Assembly: GCA_012927585.1 (NCBI GenBank)
Contig: JABBOY010000039.1
Span: 34,529 to 98,528 of the forward strand
Direction of reading: 5' to 3'
Length of the DNA: 64,000 nt
DNA from: Glaciimonas sp.
Lineage (GTDB): Bacteria; Pseudomonadota; Gammaproteobacteria; Burkholderiales; Burkholderiaceae_D
Part shown: in pieces, positions 1-8,639 of the stretch
Position numbering within the stretch: the first letter of the stretch is position 1
How the letters are laid out: each line of letters starts with the position of its first letter
The notes under the pieces: generated by a model
Databases searched by the model: none
Seen by the model: the letters and a program-made list of their open reading frames with translations, nothing else
Told to the model about the DNA's origin: nothing
Program-made: the position numbers and the translations under genes

Positions 1-411
1 TATGGCTGGGTCTATCCGGGGCCAATGGGCAGCGTACTTACACCGGCCTATGTCGGGATCGAAAACGCGCTCGACTTGCCGCAGGCGTCGACACTGTGCG
101 GCGAGTGCGAGGTAGTTTGTCCAGTAAAAATCCCGTTACCGGGCTTGATGCGTAAACTGCGCGAAGAGCAGTTCGCAAAACAATTGCGCCCGCCAATGGA
201 ACGCCTCGGTTTGCGGGCATGGGCGTATTTTGCCAAACGTCCTGCGCTGTATCACTTGGCAACCAAGGCTGGTGTGCGGGTGATGCGCATCATGGGCGGC
301 AGTAAAAAATCGATTTCCAAGTTGCCGTTCGCAGGCGGCTGGACCGATTACCGGGATATGCCGGCACCCTCCGGCAAAACTTTCCGCGAGCTGTACAAGC
401 AGCGCAAATGA
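1..411 (+). CDS. lutB: LutB/LldF-like iron-sulfur protein, C-terminal part
   Basis: The reading frame is open from base 1, so the gene begins before the window. The visible 136 residues resemble the C-terminus of LutB/LldF, a ferredoxin-like subunit of the L-lactate oxidation complex LutABC. A cysteine cluster C-x2-C-x3-C-P (visible residues 33-40, CGECEVVCP) is the second [4Fe-4S] ligand set of that family, and it is followed by the usual basic helical tail. No lutC-like frame follows; the next gene is convergent. The family call is good, but the exact operon role cannot be tested because the upstream part is missing. Confidence 0.8.
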   Translation, partial: YGWVYPGPMGSVLTPAYVGIENALDLPQASTLCGECEVVCPVKIPLPGLMRKLREEQFAKQLRPPMERLGLRAWAYFAKRPALYHLATKAGVRVMRIMGGSKKSISKLPFAGGWTDYRDMPAPSGKTFRELYKQRK

Positions 412-475
412 ACGACGGCAGCAGCCATGTCGTCGCATTTACTGCTGATTTAGATCAGTTCGTAGAAAATAAATT

Positions 476-505
476 GAGGAGTATGCCAAATAATGGCATG
501 TCCTC
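476..505. terminator. Hairpin between convergent genes
   Basis: Stem GAGGA/TCCTC, then a two-base mismatch, then ATGCCA/TGGCAT around a 5-base loop. It lies between the converging LutB-like and quinone oxidoreductase genes and could stop transcription from either side. There is no strong T tract. Confidence 0.4.
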
Positions 506-550
506 CGCATATATTTATTGCAGAAGCATGAAATACCGCAGTAAGTATAT

Positions 551-1531
551 TTATATAAGCTGCAATATGATCTTGCCGATGTGAGTGCTCGATTCCATCA
601 GGCTATGCGCCTGAGCAGCCTGGGCCAGCGGGAAAGTCTGGAAAATGACAGGTTTGATGGCGCCGGATTCCAGTAGCGGCCAGACTCGCTGCAGCAGGTT
701 TTTCGCAATCGCTGCCTTGAAGGCAACCGGACGCGGACGCAACGTCGAACCGGAGATTGTCAGACGGCGACGCAGAATTTGCCCCAGATCGATATTCGCC
801 TTGGAGCCACCTTGCAAGGCAATCAGGCCGATGCGGCCATCGTCGGCCAGACAACTGATCTCACGCGCCACATAATCGCCGCCCACCATGTCGAGGATCA
901 CGTCGACGCCTTTGCCGTCCGTCAATTGCTTGACGACAGCGGCAAAATCTTCGGTCTTGTAATTGATGCCGCGCTCGGCTCCCAGCGCTTCGCAGGCACG
1001 ACATTTGTCGTCGCTGCCGGCAGTGGCGAAGACCCGATGCCCGAGCGCGCTGGCGATTTGCAGTGCGCTCACGCCGATGCCGGAAGTTCCGCCTTGCACC
1101 AGCAGGGTTTCCCCATCGGTTAGGCGTGCCCGGTCGAACACGTTGCTCCACACGGTAAAGAAAGTTTCCGGCAGGGCGGCAGCTTGCAGCGGACTCAAGC
1201 CCTGCGGCATCGGCAGGCATTGTTCTATCGGCGCCACGCAATACTCGGCATACCCGCCGCCTTGCACCAATGCGCACACCATGTCGCCGCGTTGCAAGGC
1301 GCTACCGCTCAAATCGCCGCCAACAATTTCGCCCGCCACTTCCAGACCCGGCAGATCGGATGCGCCGGCCGGAACCGGATAGTTGCCGGTTCTTTGCAGA
1401 ATATCAGGTCGGTTCACGCCGGCAGCATGGACTTTAATCAATAACTCGCCGGCTTTCGGCGTTGGTGTCGGGCGTTGACAGATTTGCAGCACATCGGGCG
1501 CGCCGTATTGGGTGATTTCAATCGCATTCAT
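551..1531 (-). CDS. NAD(P)H quinone oxidoreductase, zinc-independent MDR family
   Basis: 326 residues, the usual length for the QOR/PIG3 branch of the medium-chain dehydrogenase superfamily. These enzymes reduce quinones with NADPH in the cytoplasm. The N-terminal catalytic domain carries the typical GVNRPDILQR segment (about 38-47) and LPGLEVAG (about 60-67). The Rossmann domain has a GGTSGIG nucleotide loop at about 147-153. The structural zinc cysteines of alcohol dehydrogenases are absent. The ATG start sits at the head of a conserved first strand (MNAIEI). It is monocistronic on the minus strand and converges on the LutB-like gene. Confidence 0.85.
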   Translation of the reverse strand: MNAIEITQYGAPDVLQICQRPTPTPKAGELLIKVHAAGVNRPDILQRTGNYPVPAGASDLPGLEVAGEIVGGDLSGSALQRGDMVCALVQGGGYAEYCVAPIEQCLPMPQGLSPLQAAALPETFFTVWSNVFDRARLTDGETLLVQGGTSGIGVSALQIASALGHRVFATAGSDDKCRACEALGAERGINYKTEDFAAVVKQLTDGKGVDVILDMVGGDYVAREISCLADDGRIGLIALQGGSKANIDLGQILRRRLTISGSTLRPRPVAFKAAIAKNLLQRVWPLLESGAIKPVIFQTFPLAQAAQAHSLMESSTHIGKIILQLI

Positions 1532-1852
1532 GCGGTTTCCTTAGTCTGAAATTCAGTATCCTAGCAGCCATCGCCTTTGTAGCGCTTGTAGCCAGAAAGT
1601 GAACTGCTATTTTTAGGATTAGAGAAGGCGATTCGAGGTTGCAGAGAATTTTATCGGTACTGCTAACGTGGGAGTGGTTGGAATGTGGCAGAGGCAAAAA
1701 AAAGCCCGCTGATGAAAGCGGGCTTAAATCCATATCTAGGAGGAGATATAGAGGAGACAGGTGCATTATGCTGCACTGCAAGATAATGTGCTAATTATAT
1801 ATTCTAATACCAGTTATTATTTAAAGTAATATCTTCTGGATATGTTTGGATA
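1532..1852. other. Intergenic region, 321 bp
   Basis: It holds the 5' region of the quinone oxidoreductase and the terminator at 1696-1724. The purine-rich stretch at about 1736-1760 and the AT-rich stretch after it show no gene that I can support. Confidence 0.5.
1696..1724 (-). terminator. Rho-independent terminator
   Basis: Stem AGCCCGCT/AGCGGGCT with a 6-base loop. The A run at 1696-1703 is a T run on the minus strand. It fits termination of the DUF938 gene transcribed leftward from 2446, about 130 bases after its stop. Confidence 0.75.
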
Positions 1853-2446
1853 TTAGCTGCGCCGCCACACTAATAGTTGGTTGTTGGCCGGCATCGTGTG
1901 ATCTTCCTGTAATACCAAGTTTTGTGCGGCGGCCAGCACATTCACCGCTTCGAAATCGCGCAACCCCATGTGGAGCGCTTGTGCGCGCAGCATGGCATCG
2001 AATTCTGCATTACTGGTACTGCTAAACCGGCCGCCGTAATTGAACGGGCCGTAAATACAGGCCAAGCCGCCTGACGGCAGGAGGCGGCCGATGCCGGTAA
2101 ACATCGCTTCGACCTCTTGCCACGCCATGATGTGGCAAGTATTGGCGCTGAAGATCGCATCGAACGGCCCGGTCGGCCAATCCGGCTGACTGACGGAGAG
2201 CGTTAGCGGCCCTGCAACATTAGATAAGTGCGCTTGTTGTTGCCAGGCAATGATGCTGGGATGATTTTGCGGCAAGTCGCTGGTGTGCCAGACCAGATGC
2301 GGCATTGCAGCACCGAAATGCACTGCATGCTGGCCGGTGCCGCTGCCGATTTCCAGCACATGTGCGCTGTTTTTCAGGATACGTTGTAGAAGGGCGCAGA
2401 TAGGTGCGCTGTTGCGTTCGCAGGCGGTGGAAAATTGCTGGGACAT
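1853..2446 (-). CDS. DUF938 family SAM-dependent methyltransferase
   Basis: 197 residues. A SAM-binding motif I, VLEIGSGTGQ, lies at about 30-39. The rest has the DUF938 pattern: an N-terminal ACERN..PI segment, a central SANTCHIM block and a YGPFNYGG block. The family is a class I methyltransferase fold of unknown substrate. The gene lies downstream of tRNA-Pro on the same strand but is separated from it by the hairpin at 2523-2553, so it probably has its own promoter in the intervening 80 bases. Confidence 0.85.
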   Translation of the reverse strand: MSQQFSTACERNSAPICALLQRILKNSAHVLEIGSGTGQHAVHFGAAMPHLVWHTSDLPQNHPSIIAWQQQAHLSNVAGPLTLSVSQPDWPTGPFDAIFSANTCHIMAWQEVEAMFTGIGRLLPSGGLACIYGPFNYGGRFSSTSNAEFDAMLRAQALHMGLRDFEAVNVLAAAQNLVLQEDHTMPANNQLLVWRRS

Positions 2447-2522
2447 GGTGGCTGACGGCGATAGTGTGCGGCCGATCAGTGTAACTGCGAAGCGCGGGGA
2501 AGTTGCAATGCGGCCTGAAATG

Positions 2523-2553
2523 AAAAAAGAGCAGTCAAAGACTGCTCTTTTTT
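2523..2553. terminator. Bidirectional rho-independent terminator after tRNA-Pro
   Basis: Near-perfect stem AAAGAGCAGTC / GACTGCTCTTT with a short AAA loop, flanked by an A run on the left and a T run on the right. It works in principle on both strands and directly follows the 3' end of the minus-strand tRNA. Confidence 0.85.
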
Positions 2554-2558
2554 AAACT

Positions 2559-2635
2559 TGGTCGGAGTACAAGGATTCGAACCTTGGACCCCCTGGTCCC
2601 AAACCAGGTGCGCTACCGGACTGCGCCACACTCCG
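2559..2635 (-). tRNA. tRNA-Pro (anticodon UGG)
   Basis: Read on the minus strand, 77 bases with a 7-bp acceptor stem (CGGAGTG/TACTCCG, last pair G-U), anticodon loop TTTGGGA giving TGG, T-loop TTCGAAT and an encoded CCA at 2559-2561. The proline assignment follows from the anticodon. Confidence 0.97.
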
Positions 2636-2730
2636 AAGAGACAGAATCATACCTAGCTATTCGCAGCAGGTCAATCACAGAATTACGTAAAGCGCCCAGT
2701 GCTGGAGTAATGCGGCAGACGTCATCATCA

Positions 2731-3015
2731 TCATTTCTCGCGGTCTGGATCAAAGATGGCGGCGGCTGCCGGGTATAGCGCAATCAGCAAGTCTGCCGCG
2801 CAAATGGCAAGAACCGACTCGATCTCTTGCGTGATCAGGGCGATGTCATCGGTTGATGTGCTATGCGTCCAAATGGCATGAATCTCGCTGCGATGGGTGT
2901 TGACGATATCGGCTACGGCCTTTTGCCAAAAGGTCGGGTGCTCGCCTTGCGCAAAATCGCCGCGTCCACGGCCGAAATGCACCAGCAATACATTGCGTGC
3001 CTGTGCTTCTTTCAA
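2731..3015 (-). CDS. Small hypothetical protein with TTG start
   Basis: 94 residues with a soluble composition, rich in Ala and Ile, with no signal peptide and no motif I recognise. The only in-frame start with a ribosome binding site is TTG at 3013-3015, preceded by AAAGGA about 8 bases upstream; an in-frame stop lies just before it. It follows the MFS transporter by 62 bases on the same strand and may be cotranscribed. A mixed helical pattern supports a real protein, but the call rests on length and context only. Confidence 0.45.
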   Translation of the reverse strand: MKEAQARNVLLVHFGRGRGDFAQGEHPTFWQKAVADIVNTHRSEIHAIWTHSTSTDDIALITQEIESVLAICAADLLIALYPAAAAIFDPDREK

Positions 3016-3077
3016 CCGGGCATTCCTTTAATTTCGGTGCAAATCAGGGCTGAGTGGGCATATTTTGGGCTATCTGG

Positions 3078-4331
3078 TTAGCCACTGCGCTCTGTAGCGT
3101 CATCCTCTACAATCGTTCTCGGATCCATCTGCAGAACCACCGGCGAGCTGCTACTCATCACCACATAGCCAGACTTATCAGCTGCGGGCACTGCAGGAAA
3201 CAATTTCATTCGGTGCGAGATGAACATGGCGAACAAGCCCAGCACCAGGGCAAAAAACAGCATCAAACTTGCAGCCCCGAAGGCATCCATCAAGACGCCA
3301 GCAAGAGTAGGGCCAATCGCCGAACCAACTCCATGAACCAGCAATAAGCCGCTGGCGACTTCCAGCAAGATGGAAGAGTCGATCAAGTCATTGACATACG
3401 CCACGTTGAGTCCGTAAAGCGTAAAAACCAGACCGCCATATAAGGCTCCAAGCCCAATCAGAGAATTTTCCGACGCCCTGGAAAGCAAAAAGCCCACGCT
3501 TGCCAGGACTGCGCTGCCGATGCAAATCCATAACATGACAAGCCTGCGATCATGGCGGTCGGAGAAATTCCCTACCGGCCATTGGAATATGGCTCCGCCT
3601 AAAATCGTTACAGCCATGAAAGTGGCAACGCCAGCCGTTGTGAACCCCACGCCCTGAGCGTAGGCAGCGCCCATTCCATAAAACGCACCATTAAGCAAAC
3701 CGGAACACAATGCGCCGGCAACCCCTAACGGCGAGATTTTATAGAGTTCGCGTAGACCCATTCGCGGCGTCTCTACCGGTTTGGGCTCCGCCACCCGGAT
3801 AAGCGTTATAGGCAGTAAAGCAAAAGAAAACAGCACGGACACGATGGCAAAGGAGAAAAAACCTAGCCTGTCGCCCACTAAAATCAACCATTGCCCCAAA
3901 GCCAGTGCTACAAAATTTACCGACATGTAGATGGCAAACACTTTGCCGCGCTGATGGTTGGGTGCCAATGCATTGAGCCAACTTTCGATCACAATATATA
4001 GCCCTACCAGGCACACTCCCGTGAGCAAACGCAGCAATCCCCAAAACCAGGGATCAACCCAAAGCGCGTGCAGAATGGGCATGGTCGAAGCAATGGAAGC
4101 CATCGCAGCAAATGCCCGAATATGACCTACACGTCGAATGATCACAGGACAAATGAAGGTGCCCACAACAAAGCCGGCAAAATATGCCGACATGATTAAG
4201 CCGGTAACCACGCCGGAAAAATCGGCCAATCCTGAACGCAGGCCCAATATCGAAAAAAGTAGACCCACGCCCACGATCAGCATGCTTACCCCGCTGAGCA
4301 ACGAGGCTAGCGGGATCAGTAATCCTTGCAT
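3078..4331 (-). CDS. MFS transporter (YcaD-like, 12 TM)
   Basis: 417 residues with the alternating hydrophobic segments of a 12-helix major facilitator. The loop between TM2 and TM3 carries ICPVIIRRVGHIRAF, a version of the MFS motif A, and TM4 starts with RLLTGVCLVGLYIVIESWLN, typical of the YcaD/UMF2 branch. The C-terminal tail after TM12 (about 45 residues, Ser/Asp-rich) is cytoplasmic. The substrate is unknown. The start at MQGLLIP is directly before TM1. The gene is divergent from ubiE across a 431-base gap. Confidence 0.85.
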   Translation of the reverse strand: MQGLLIPLASLLSGVSMLIVGVGLLFSILGLRSGLADFSGVVTGLIMSAYFAGFVVGTFICPVIIRRVGHIRAFAAMASIASTMPILHALWVDPWFWGLLRLLTGVCLVGLYIVIESWLNALAPNHQRGKVFAIYMSVNFVALALGQWLILVGDRLGFFSFAIVSVLFSFALLPITLIRVAEPKPVETPRMGLRELYKISPLGVAGALCSGLLNGAFYGMGAAYAQGVGFTTAGVATFMAVTILGGAIFQWPVGNFSDRHDRRLVMLWICIGSAVLASVGFLLSRASENSLIGLGALYGGLVFTLYGLNVAYVNDLIDSSILLEVASGLLLVHGVGSAIGPTLAGVLMDAFGAASLMLFFALVLGLFAMFISHRMKLFPAVPAADKSGYVVMSSSSPVVLQMDPRTIVEDDATERSG

Positions 4332-4762
4332 TTATTGGTCTCTTTCGATGAATCGGTTTGAATATTTAATCGGTTTTAATTCCGGCTTTGTTGCGTTGCT
4401 TGCCACGCTTTATCGTGTGGTGAAGGCTTGAACGTAAAATTTCTTTCCGCCGTTGACGATTTTTAATCGCGTCGTCAGCCGTTGCGGAAGTGCTTTTTGG
4501 TGTGCGCGTAATCGACTTCGAACAATTCAGAAGTGGGCATTTATGTAATTGATCTATCGCGATAGCCTGCATGATATTGAAGTGTACAGTGGATTCAGGA
4601 GGCTACGAGCGTTGCTCTTGCTTCGTTATACTTGCTGCTTGGGTGCGGTAAAGCGGTGCTTGTATAATCAGGAACTGTAATGCATGACAATCTGCGGGAA
4701 CCGGCCCTGTCCGTGCAAAATGTATTTTCGAATATCCCAATCTCCTTTACGCACTTGAGCCC
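4332..4762. other. Intergenic region between divergent MFS and ubiE genes
   Basis: 431 bases. It contains the ubiE promoter candidate at 4639-4668. A basic 68-codon minus-strand frame at 4366-4572 has no recognisable features, and I do not call it. Nothing else is evident. Confidence 0.5.
4639..4668 (+). promoter_or_regulatory. Sigma-70 promoter candidate for ubiE
   Basis: TTGGGT at 4639-4644 and a perfect TATAAT at 4663-4668 with an 18-base spacer, about 95 bases upstream of the ubiE start. Confidence 0.55.
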
Positions 4763-5497
4763 ATGACACATACAACCCATTTCGGTTTTCAGACTGTCGA
4801 CGAAGAAGAAAAGGCCCACAAGGTTGCCGAAGTTTTTCATTCCGTCGCTGCCAAATATGATGTGATGAACGACGTCATGTCGGTCGGTCTGCATCGGCTC
4901 TGGAAAATGTTCACCATCGCGCAGGCTGGCGTGCGGCCCGGTTTTAAAGTGCTTGATATTGCGGGTGGCACCGGCGACCTGGCCAAGGCGTTCACCCGCC
5001 AAGCTGGTAACAGCGGCGAGGTCTGGCTCACCGACATCAATGAATCAATGCTGCGCGTCGGTCGCGATCGGTTGCTCAACCAGGGTTTAAATACGCCTGC
5101 CATGTTATGCGACGCTGAAAAGCTGCCATTCCCGGATAATTATTTCGACCGCGTCAGTGTCGCTTTCGGACTGCGCAACATGACGCACAAGGATGTTGCG
5201 CTAGCCGAAATGCAGCGCGTTCTGAAACCGGGCGGCAAGCTGCTGGTGCTGGAGTTCTCCAAAGTCTGGCAACCGCTGCAAAAGCCGTATGATCTGTATT
5301 CATTCAAAATTTTGCCTTGGATGGGGCAAAAAATTGCCAATGACGCCGAAAGCTACCGCTATTTGGCTGAGTCGATCCGCATGCATCCAGATCAGGAAAC
5401 CTTAAAAACCATGCTGCAGGAAGCCGGCCTGGAGCGCGTCAATTACTTTAACTTGAGCGCTGGCGTGGCAGCACTGCATACCGGCGTCAAACTGTAA
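4763..5497 (+). CDS. ubiE: Ubiquinone/menaquinone biosynthesis C-methyltransferase UbiE
   Basis: 244 residues. UbiE methylates the benzoquinol ring at C2 using S-adenosylmethionine during ubiquinone synthesis. The family signature [13 protein letters not shown] lies at 32-48, SAM motif [11 protein letters not shown] at 63-72, and the [15 protein letters not shown] block near 152-167. The C-terminal [13 protein letters not shown] ending is typical. The ATG start gives the standard N-terminus ([13 protein letters not shown]). It is the first gene of the ubiE-ubiJ-ubiB set. A Tim44-domain gene that I recall between ubiE and ubiJ in some relatives is absent here, replaced by a hairpin-rich repeat. 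Confidence 0.97.
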   Translation: MTHTTHFGFQTVDEEEKAHKVAEVFHSVAAKYDVMNDVMSVGLHRLWKMFTIAQAGVRPGFKVLDIAGGTGDLAKAFTRQAGNSGEVWLTDINESMLRVGRDRLLNQGLNTPAMLCDAEKLPFPDNYFDRVSVAFGLRNMTHKDVALAEMQRVLKPGGKLLVLEFSKVWQPLQKPYDLYSFKILPWMGQKIANDAESYRYLAESIRMHPDQETLKTMLQEAGLERVNYFNLSAGVAALHTGVKL

Positions 5498-5543
5498 GCA
5501 CGGTTTTTTCCTCCCTTTTAATGATGAGGCCGGATGTTTTGCT

Positions 5544-5646
5544 CCTCCCCTTTCAAGGGGGAGGCCGGGTGGGGGTGCTGCGGAAACCCACCATCTCCCT
5601 GAAAGAGAGGGACTTAAAGTGGCCAACCTTCCCGTTGAAGGGAAGG
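5544..5646. repeat. Cluster of four hairpins between ubiE and ubiJ
   Basis: Four successive inverted repeats in about 100 bases: CCTCCCC/GGGGAGG (loop about 6), GGTGGG/CCCACC (5568-5592), TCCCT/AGGGA (5596-5612) and CCTTCCC/GGGAAGG (5627-5646). The GC-rich stems with TTTCAA/GTTGAA loops look like a REP/MITE-type element inserted inside the operon. Confidence 0.6.
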
Positions 5647-5669
5647 GAATTTTCCTTATATTCGTGACA

Positions 5670-6263
5670 ATGATTCCTACCGACCTATTTCCCGCCATCC
5701 TGCCCGCAGCCATCAATCACTTGCTGGCACAGGAATCCTGGGCGCGTGACAAGCTTGCTGCGCACGCCGGCAAGATTGCCTGCTTCGACGCCGGTTTGCT
5801 TTGCCTCCGGTTCAAGGTTGCGCCCGGCGGCATGCTGGAGTCCGCCGCGCCCGAAATGCCTGCTACTGTCACCATCCGCGCCCAAGCGGCGGATTTGCCG
5901 CTGATGTTGCAAAACCGCGAACGCGCGTTTTCGTATGTGCAGATCGAAGGCGATGCCGATTTCGCCAACGTGATCTCGCAACTCAGTCAGACCCTGCGCT
6001 GGGAGGCCGAGCACGACCTTAGTAAACTGGTAGGCGATATCGCCGCTACCCGCATCGTAGGCGGTGTCCGGTCGGCATCCCGCAGCGTGCAGTCCGCCGC
6101 ACAATCGCTGGCGGAAAATGCCGCAGAATATTTTCTGGAAGAAAATCCGACACTGTTAAGACCGCAAGCGGTAAGCGATTTCGGACGGGAAGTCGCACGC
6201 ATGCGCGATGATGTCGAGCGCCTTTCCAAGCGGATTGAAAAACTTCAGAGGCGCAAGCAATGA
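5670..6263 (+). CDS. ubiJ: UbiJ, SCP2-domain ubiquinone biosynthesis accessory factor
   Basis: 197 residues. UbiJ has a lipid-binding SCP2 fold (about 18-115 here) and works with UbiK in the Ubi metabolon. The C-terminus is a coiled coil ([18 protein letters not shown]) as in the family. I chose ATG 5670 ([10 protein letters not shown]). A GTG 51 bases upstream keeps the frame but would add residues encoded inside the hairpin repeat. The stop overlaps the ubiB start by four bases (ATGA), so the two are translationally coupled. Confidence 0.9.
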   Translation: MIPTDLFPAILPAAINHLLAQESWARDKLAAHAGKIACFDAGLLCLRFKVAPGGMLESAAPEMPATVTIRAQAADLPLMLQNRERAFSYVQIEGDADFANVISQLSQTLRWEAEHDLSKLVGDIAATRIVGGVRSASRSVQSAAQSLAENAAEYFLEENPTLLRPQAVSDFGREVARMRDDVERLSKRIEKLQRRKQ

Positions 6264-7825
6264 TTCGGAAATTTTTGCGCTTGTTCAAGATCGCGCGCGT
6301 GGCAATTCGCTACGGGTTGGACGAGATCGCGATTTCCGGCCTGGCCGTGCCGCGCACGGCGAAACTGATCAATACACTGATTTTCTGGCGCGATATATCC
6401 GCGCCGCGCGGCGAACGCTTGCGCCGGGCGTTAGAAGATCTGGGCCCGATTTTCGTCAAGTTCGGCCAGGTATTGTCGACTCGACGCGACCTGATGCCGC
6501 CCGATATCGCCGATGAACTGGCGCGGCTGCAGGATCGGGTGCCGCCATTCAGCAGCGCACTGGCGATTGCGCAAATCGAAAAATCGCTCGGTGCGCACCC
6601 CGACACGCTGTTTGCTAGTTTCGAGCGAACGCCCGTAGCTTCCGCCTCGATCGCCCAGGTGCATTTCGCCACGCTCAAAAACGGCACTCAGGTCGCGGTC
6701 AAGGTGTTGCGTCCCGGCATGAAAAAATCGATCGACGAAGATGTCGCCCTGATGCACATCGCTGCCGATCTGGTCGAGCGGCTTTGGGCCGATGGCAAAC
6801 GCCTGAAGCCGAGGGAAGTGGTTGGCGAGTTCGATAAATACCTGCACGATGAACTCGATCTGATGCGCGAAGCCGCCAATGGCAGCCAGTTGCGCCGCAA
6901 TTTTGCCGATTCTAAACTGCTGATTGTGCCCGAGATGTACTGGGACTATTGCTCGTCCGCAGTGATCGTGATGGAGCGCATGAATGGCATCCCGATTTCA
7001 CAACTGGACCGACTGCGAACAGCCGGCGTCGATCTGAAAAAATTATCGCGTGATGGAGTGGAAATTTTCTTCACCCAGGTTTTTCGCGACGGGTTCTTTC
7101 ATGCCGACATGCATCCCGGCAATATTCTGGTATCGATGGACCCCGCCACCTTCGGCCGCTATATCGCGCTCGATTTCGGCATCGTCGGCACCCTTAATGA
7201 TTTCGATAAGGATTACCTGTCGCAAAATTTCCTGGCTTTCTTCCGGCGCGATTACAAGCGGGTCGCCGAAGCGCACATCGAATCCGGCTGGGCCCCGAAG
7301 GAAACCCGGGTCGACGAGCTGGAGTCTGCGGTGCGCGCCTGCTGCGAGCCGATTTTCGACCGGCCGCTGAAGGACATCTCGTTCGGGCAAATCCTGCTGC
7401 GCCTGTTCCAGACTTCGCGCCGCTTCAATGTCGAGGTGCAGCCGCAACTGGTGCTGCTGCAAAAGACCCTGCTGAATATCGAAGGACTGGGTCGGCAACT
7501 CGACCCTGAACTGGATCTGTGGGTCACTGCCAAGCCCCACCTGGAGCGCTGGATGAACGAGCAGATAGGCTGGCGCGGCTTGATTGAGCGGCTCAAGGCG
7601 GAAGCGCCGCGTTATAGCCAGTTGTTGCCGCAGTTGCCGCGTCTGGTATATCAGGCGTTAACGGTCGCCGGCCAGCCGCAGCCGCAAAATACCGATCTGC
7701 TAAAGCACCTGCTAGTTGAGCAAAAACGCACTAATCGCTTGTTGAGCACCGTCATCTATTTCGGCGCCGGTCTGGTGGCCGGCATTATCCTGATTCAGAT
7801 CCTGACGCGGCTCTATTATTACTAG
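6260..7825 (+). CDS. ubiB: UbiB, ABC1 atypical kinase-like ubiquinone biosynthesis protein
   Basis: 521 residues, the normal length. UbiB is a membrane-anchored ATPase that supports ubiquinone synthesis. Visible family features are the KFGQ motif with its RRDLMPPDI continuation (about 71-89), the Ala-rich loop [10 protein letters not shown], the ATP-binding lysine in VAVKVLRPG, the HADMHPGNI catalytic loop, the metal-binding DFG in ALDFGIVG, and a C-terminal membrane helix in the last 30 residues. It is coupled to ubiJ through ATGA. Confidence 0.96.
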   Translation: MIRKFLRLFKIARVAIRYGLDEIAISGLAVPRTAKLINTLIFWRDISAPRGERLRRALEDLGPIFVKFGQVLSTRRDLMPPDIADELARLQDRVPPFSSALAIAQIEKSLGAHPDTLFASFERTPVASASIAQVHFATLKNGTQVAVKVLRPGMKKSIDEDVALMHIAADLVERLWADGKRLKPREVVGEFDKYLHDELDLMREAANGSQLRRNFADSKLLIVPEMYWDYCSSAVIVMERMNGIPISQLDRLRTAGVDLKKLSRDGVEIFFTQVFRDGFFHADMHPGNILVSMDPATFGRYIALDFGIVGTLNDFDKDYLSQNFLAFFRRDYKRVAEAHIESGWAPKETRVDELESAVRACCEPIFDRPLKDISFGQILLRLFQTSRRFNVEVQPQLVLLQKTLLNIEGLGRQLDPELDLWVTAKPHLERWMNEQIGWRGLIERLKAEAPRYSQLLPQLPRLVYQALTVAGQPQPQNTDLLKHLLVEQKRTNRLLSTVIYFGAGLVAGIILIQILTRLYYY

Positions 7826-7849
7826 GAACCTGTCTAATTTATGTTGGGG

Positions 7850-7909
7850 TATAGCGTAAAAATGTACTTTTACCGCATACAAATAAAGCAGTTTTTAAAA
7901 TACGCTATA
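7850..7909. repeat. AT-rich nested inverted repeats upstream of the TPMT-like gene
   Basis: TATAGCGTA at 7850-7858 is inverted as TACGCTATA at 7901-7909. Inside it, GCGTAAAA and CTTTTACCGC form a second hairpin around ATGTA. The reverse strand resembles the dispersed 77-bp element of this window (TATGCGG, then AAAGTAC, then a TATAC.CCC end). Confidence 0.45.
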
Positions 7910-7980
7910 TAGTATAAAAAATCGGAGCCGATCCGCGTATCGCCTCTGCCCGGCATCCCATTTCACCCAAAGACCACTCC

Positions 7981-8580
7981 ATGACGACCTTCGAGACCCG
8001 CGACCCGACTGACCAGGCGTTCTGGAGCGAGCGCTTTGACCGCAATTTCATGCCGTGGGACAAGGGCGGCGTACCGGCCGCTTTGCGGGATTTCGTCGCG
8101 CAATCGTCGCGCAGCGCAGTGGTGTTGATTCCCGGTTGCGGCAGTGCTTACGAAGTTGCTTATTTGTCCGAGGCTGGCTGGGATGTGACTGCCATCGATT
8201 TTTCTCCTGCTGCCGTGGGCGCTGCGCGCGCGGTGTTGGGCCAGTGGGCGGCGCGAGTGGAACAGGCGGATTTCTTTACCTTCACACCCCAAAAAACGCC
8301 TGACATTATTTACGAGCGGGCATTTCTGTGTGCGCTGCCGCCGCGCACGCATGCCGCAATCGCCGCCCGCTGGGCCGCTTTGTTGCCTCCCGGCGGATTG
8401 CTGGCCGGTTTTTTCTATTTTGACGACGCTCCCAAAGGCCCGCCATTCGGCATTGCCGCTGCACAACTGGATGCCTTGCTCCTGCCTTATTTCGAGCGTA
8501 TCGACGATAGGCCCGTGATCGATTCGATTACAGCCTTCGCCGGCAAGGAACGCTGGCAGGTATGGCAGCGACTGGCGTGA
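7981..8580 (+). CDS. Thiopurine S-methyltransferase-like SAM methyltransferase
   Basis: 199 residues of the TPMT/thiol methyltransferase family. The opening FWSERFDRNFMPWDKGG is the family's N-terminal substrate block. The SAM motif I is VLIPGCGSAYEV (about 48-59), with an acidic AIDFSP second strand and a YERAFLCALPP block that in TPMT-type enzymes lines the cofactor site. The substrate cannot be told from sequence; bacterial members methylate thiol, selenium or tellurium compounds. It has its own upstream region and is not in the ubi operon. Confidence 0.8.
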   Translation: MTTFETRDPTDQAFWSERFDRNFMPWDKGGVPAALRDFVAQSSRSAVVLIPGCGSAYEVAYLSEAGWDVTAIDFSPAAVGAARAVLGQWAARVEQADFFTFTPQKTPDIIYERAFLCALPPRTHAAIAARWAALLPPGGLLAGFFYFDDAPKGPPFGIAAAQLDALLLPYFERIDDRPVIDSITAFAGKERWQVWQRLA

Positions 8581-8639
8581 GGTTTGCCGGCTTCGGGTAT
8601 ACGTTACATGCGGTGCACGATTTTTTGGAACCTGATCCC

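Noticed and set aside
1518..1781. 87-codon minus-strand frame upstream of the quinone oxidoreductase
   Set aside because: Runs through a terminator hairpin and overlaps the start of the real gene.
4366..4572. 68-codon basic minus-strand frame between the MFS and ubiE genes
   Set aside because: No ribosome site, no motif, low-complexity Lys/Arg/Ser content; likely non-coding.
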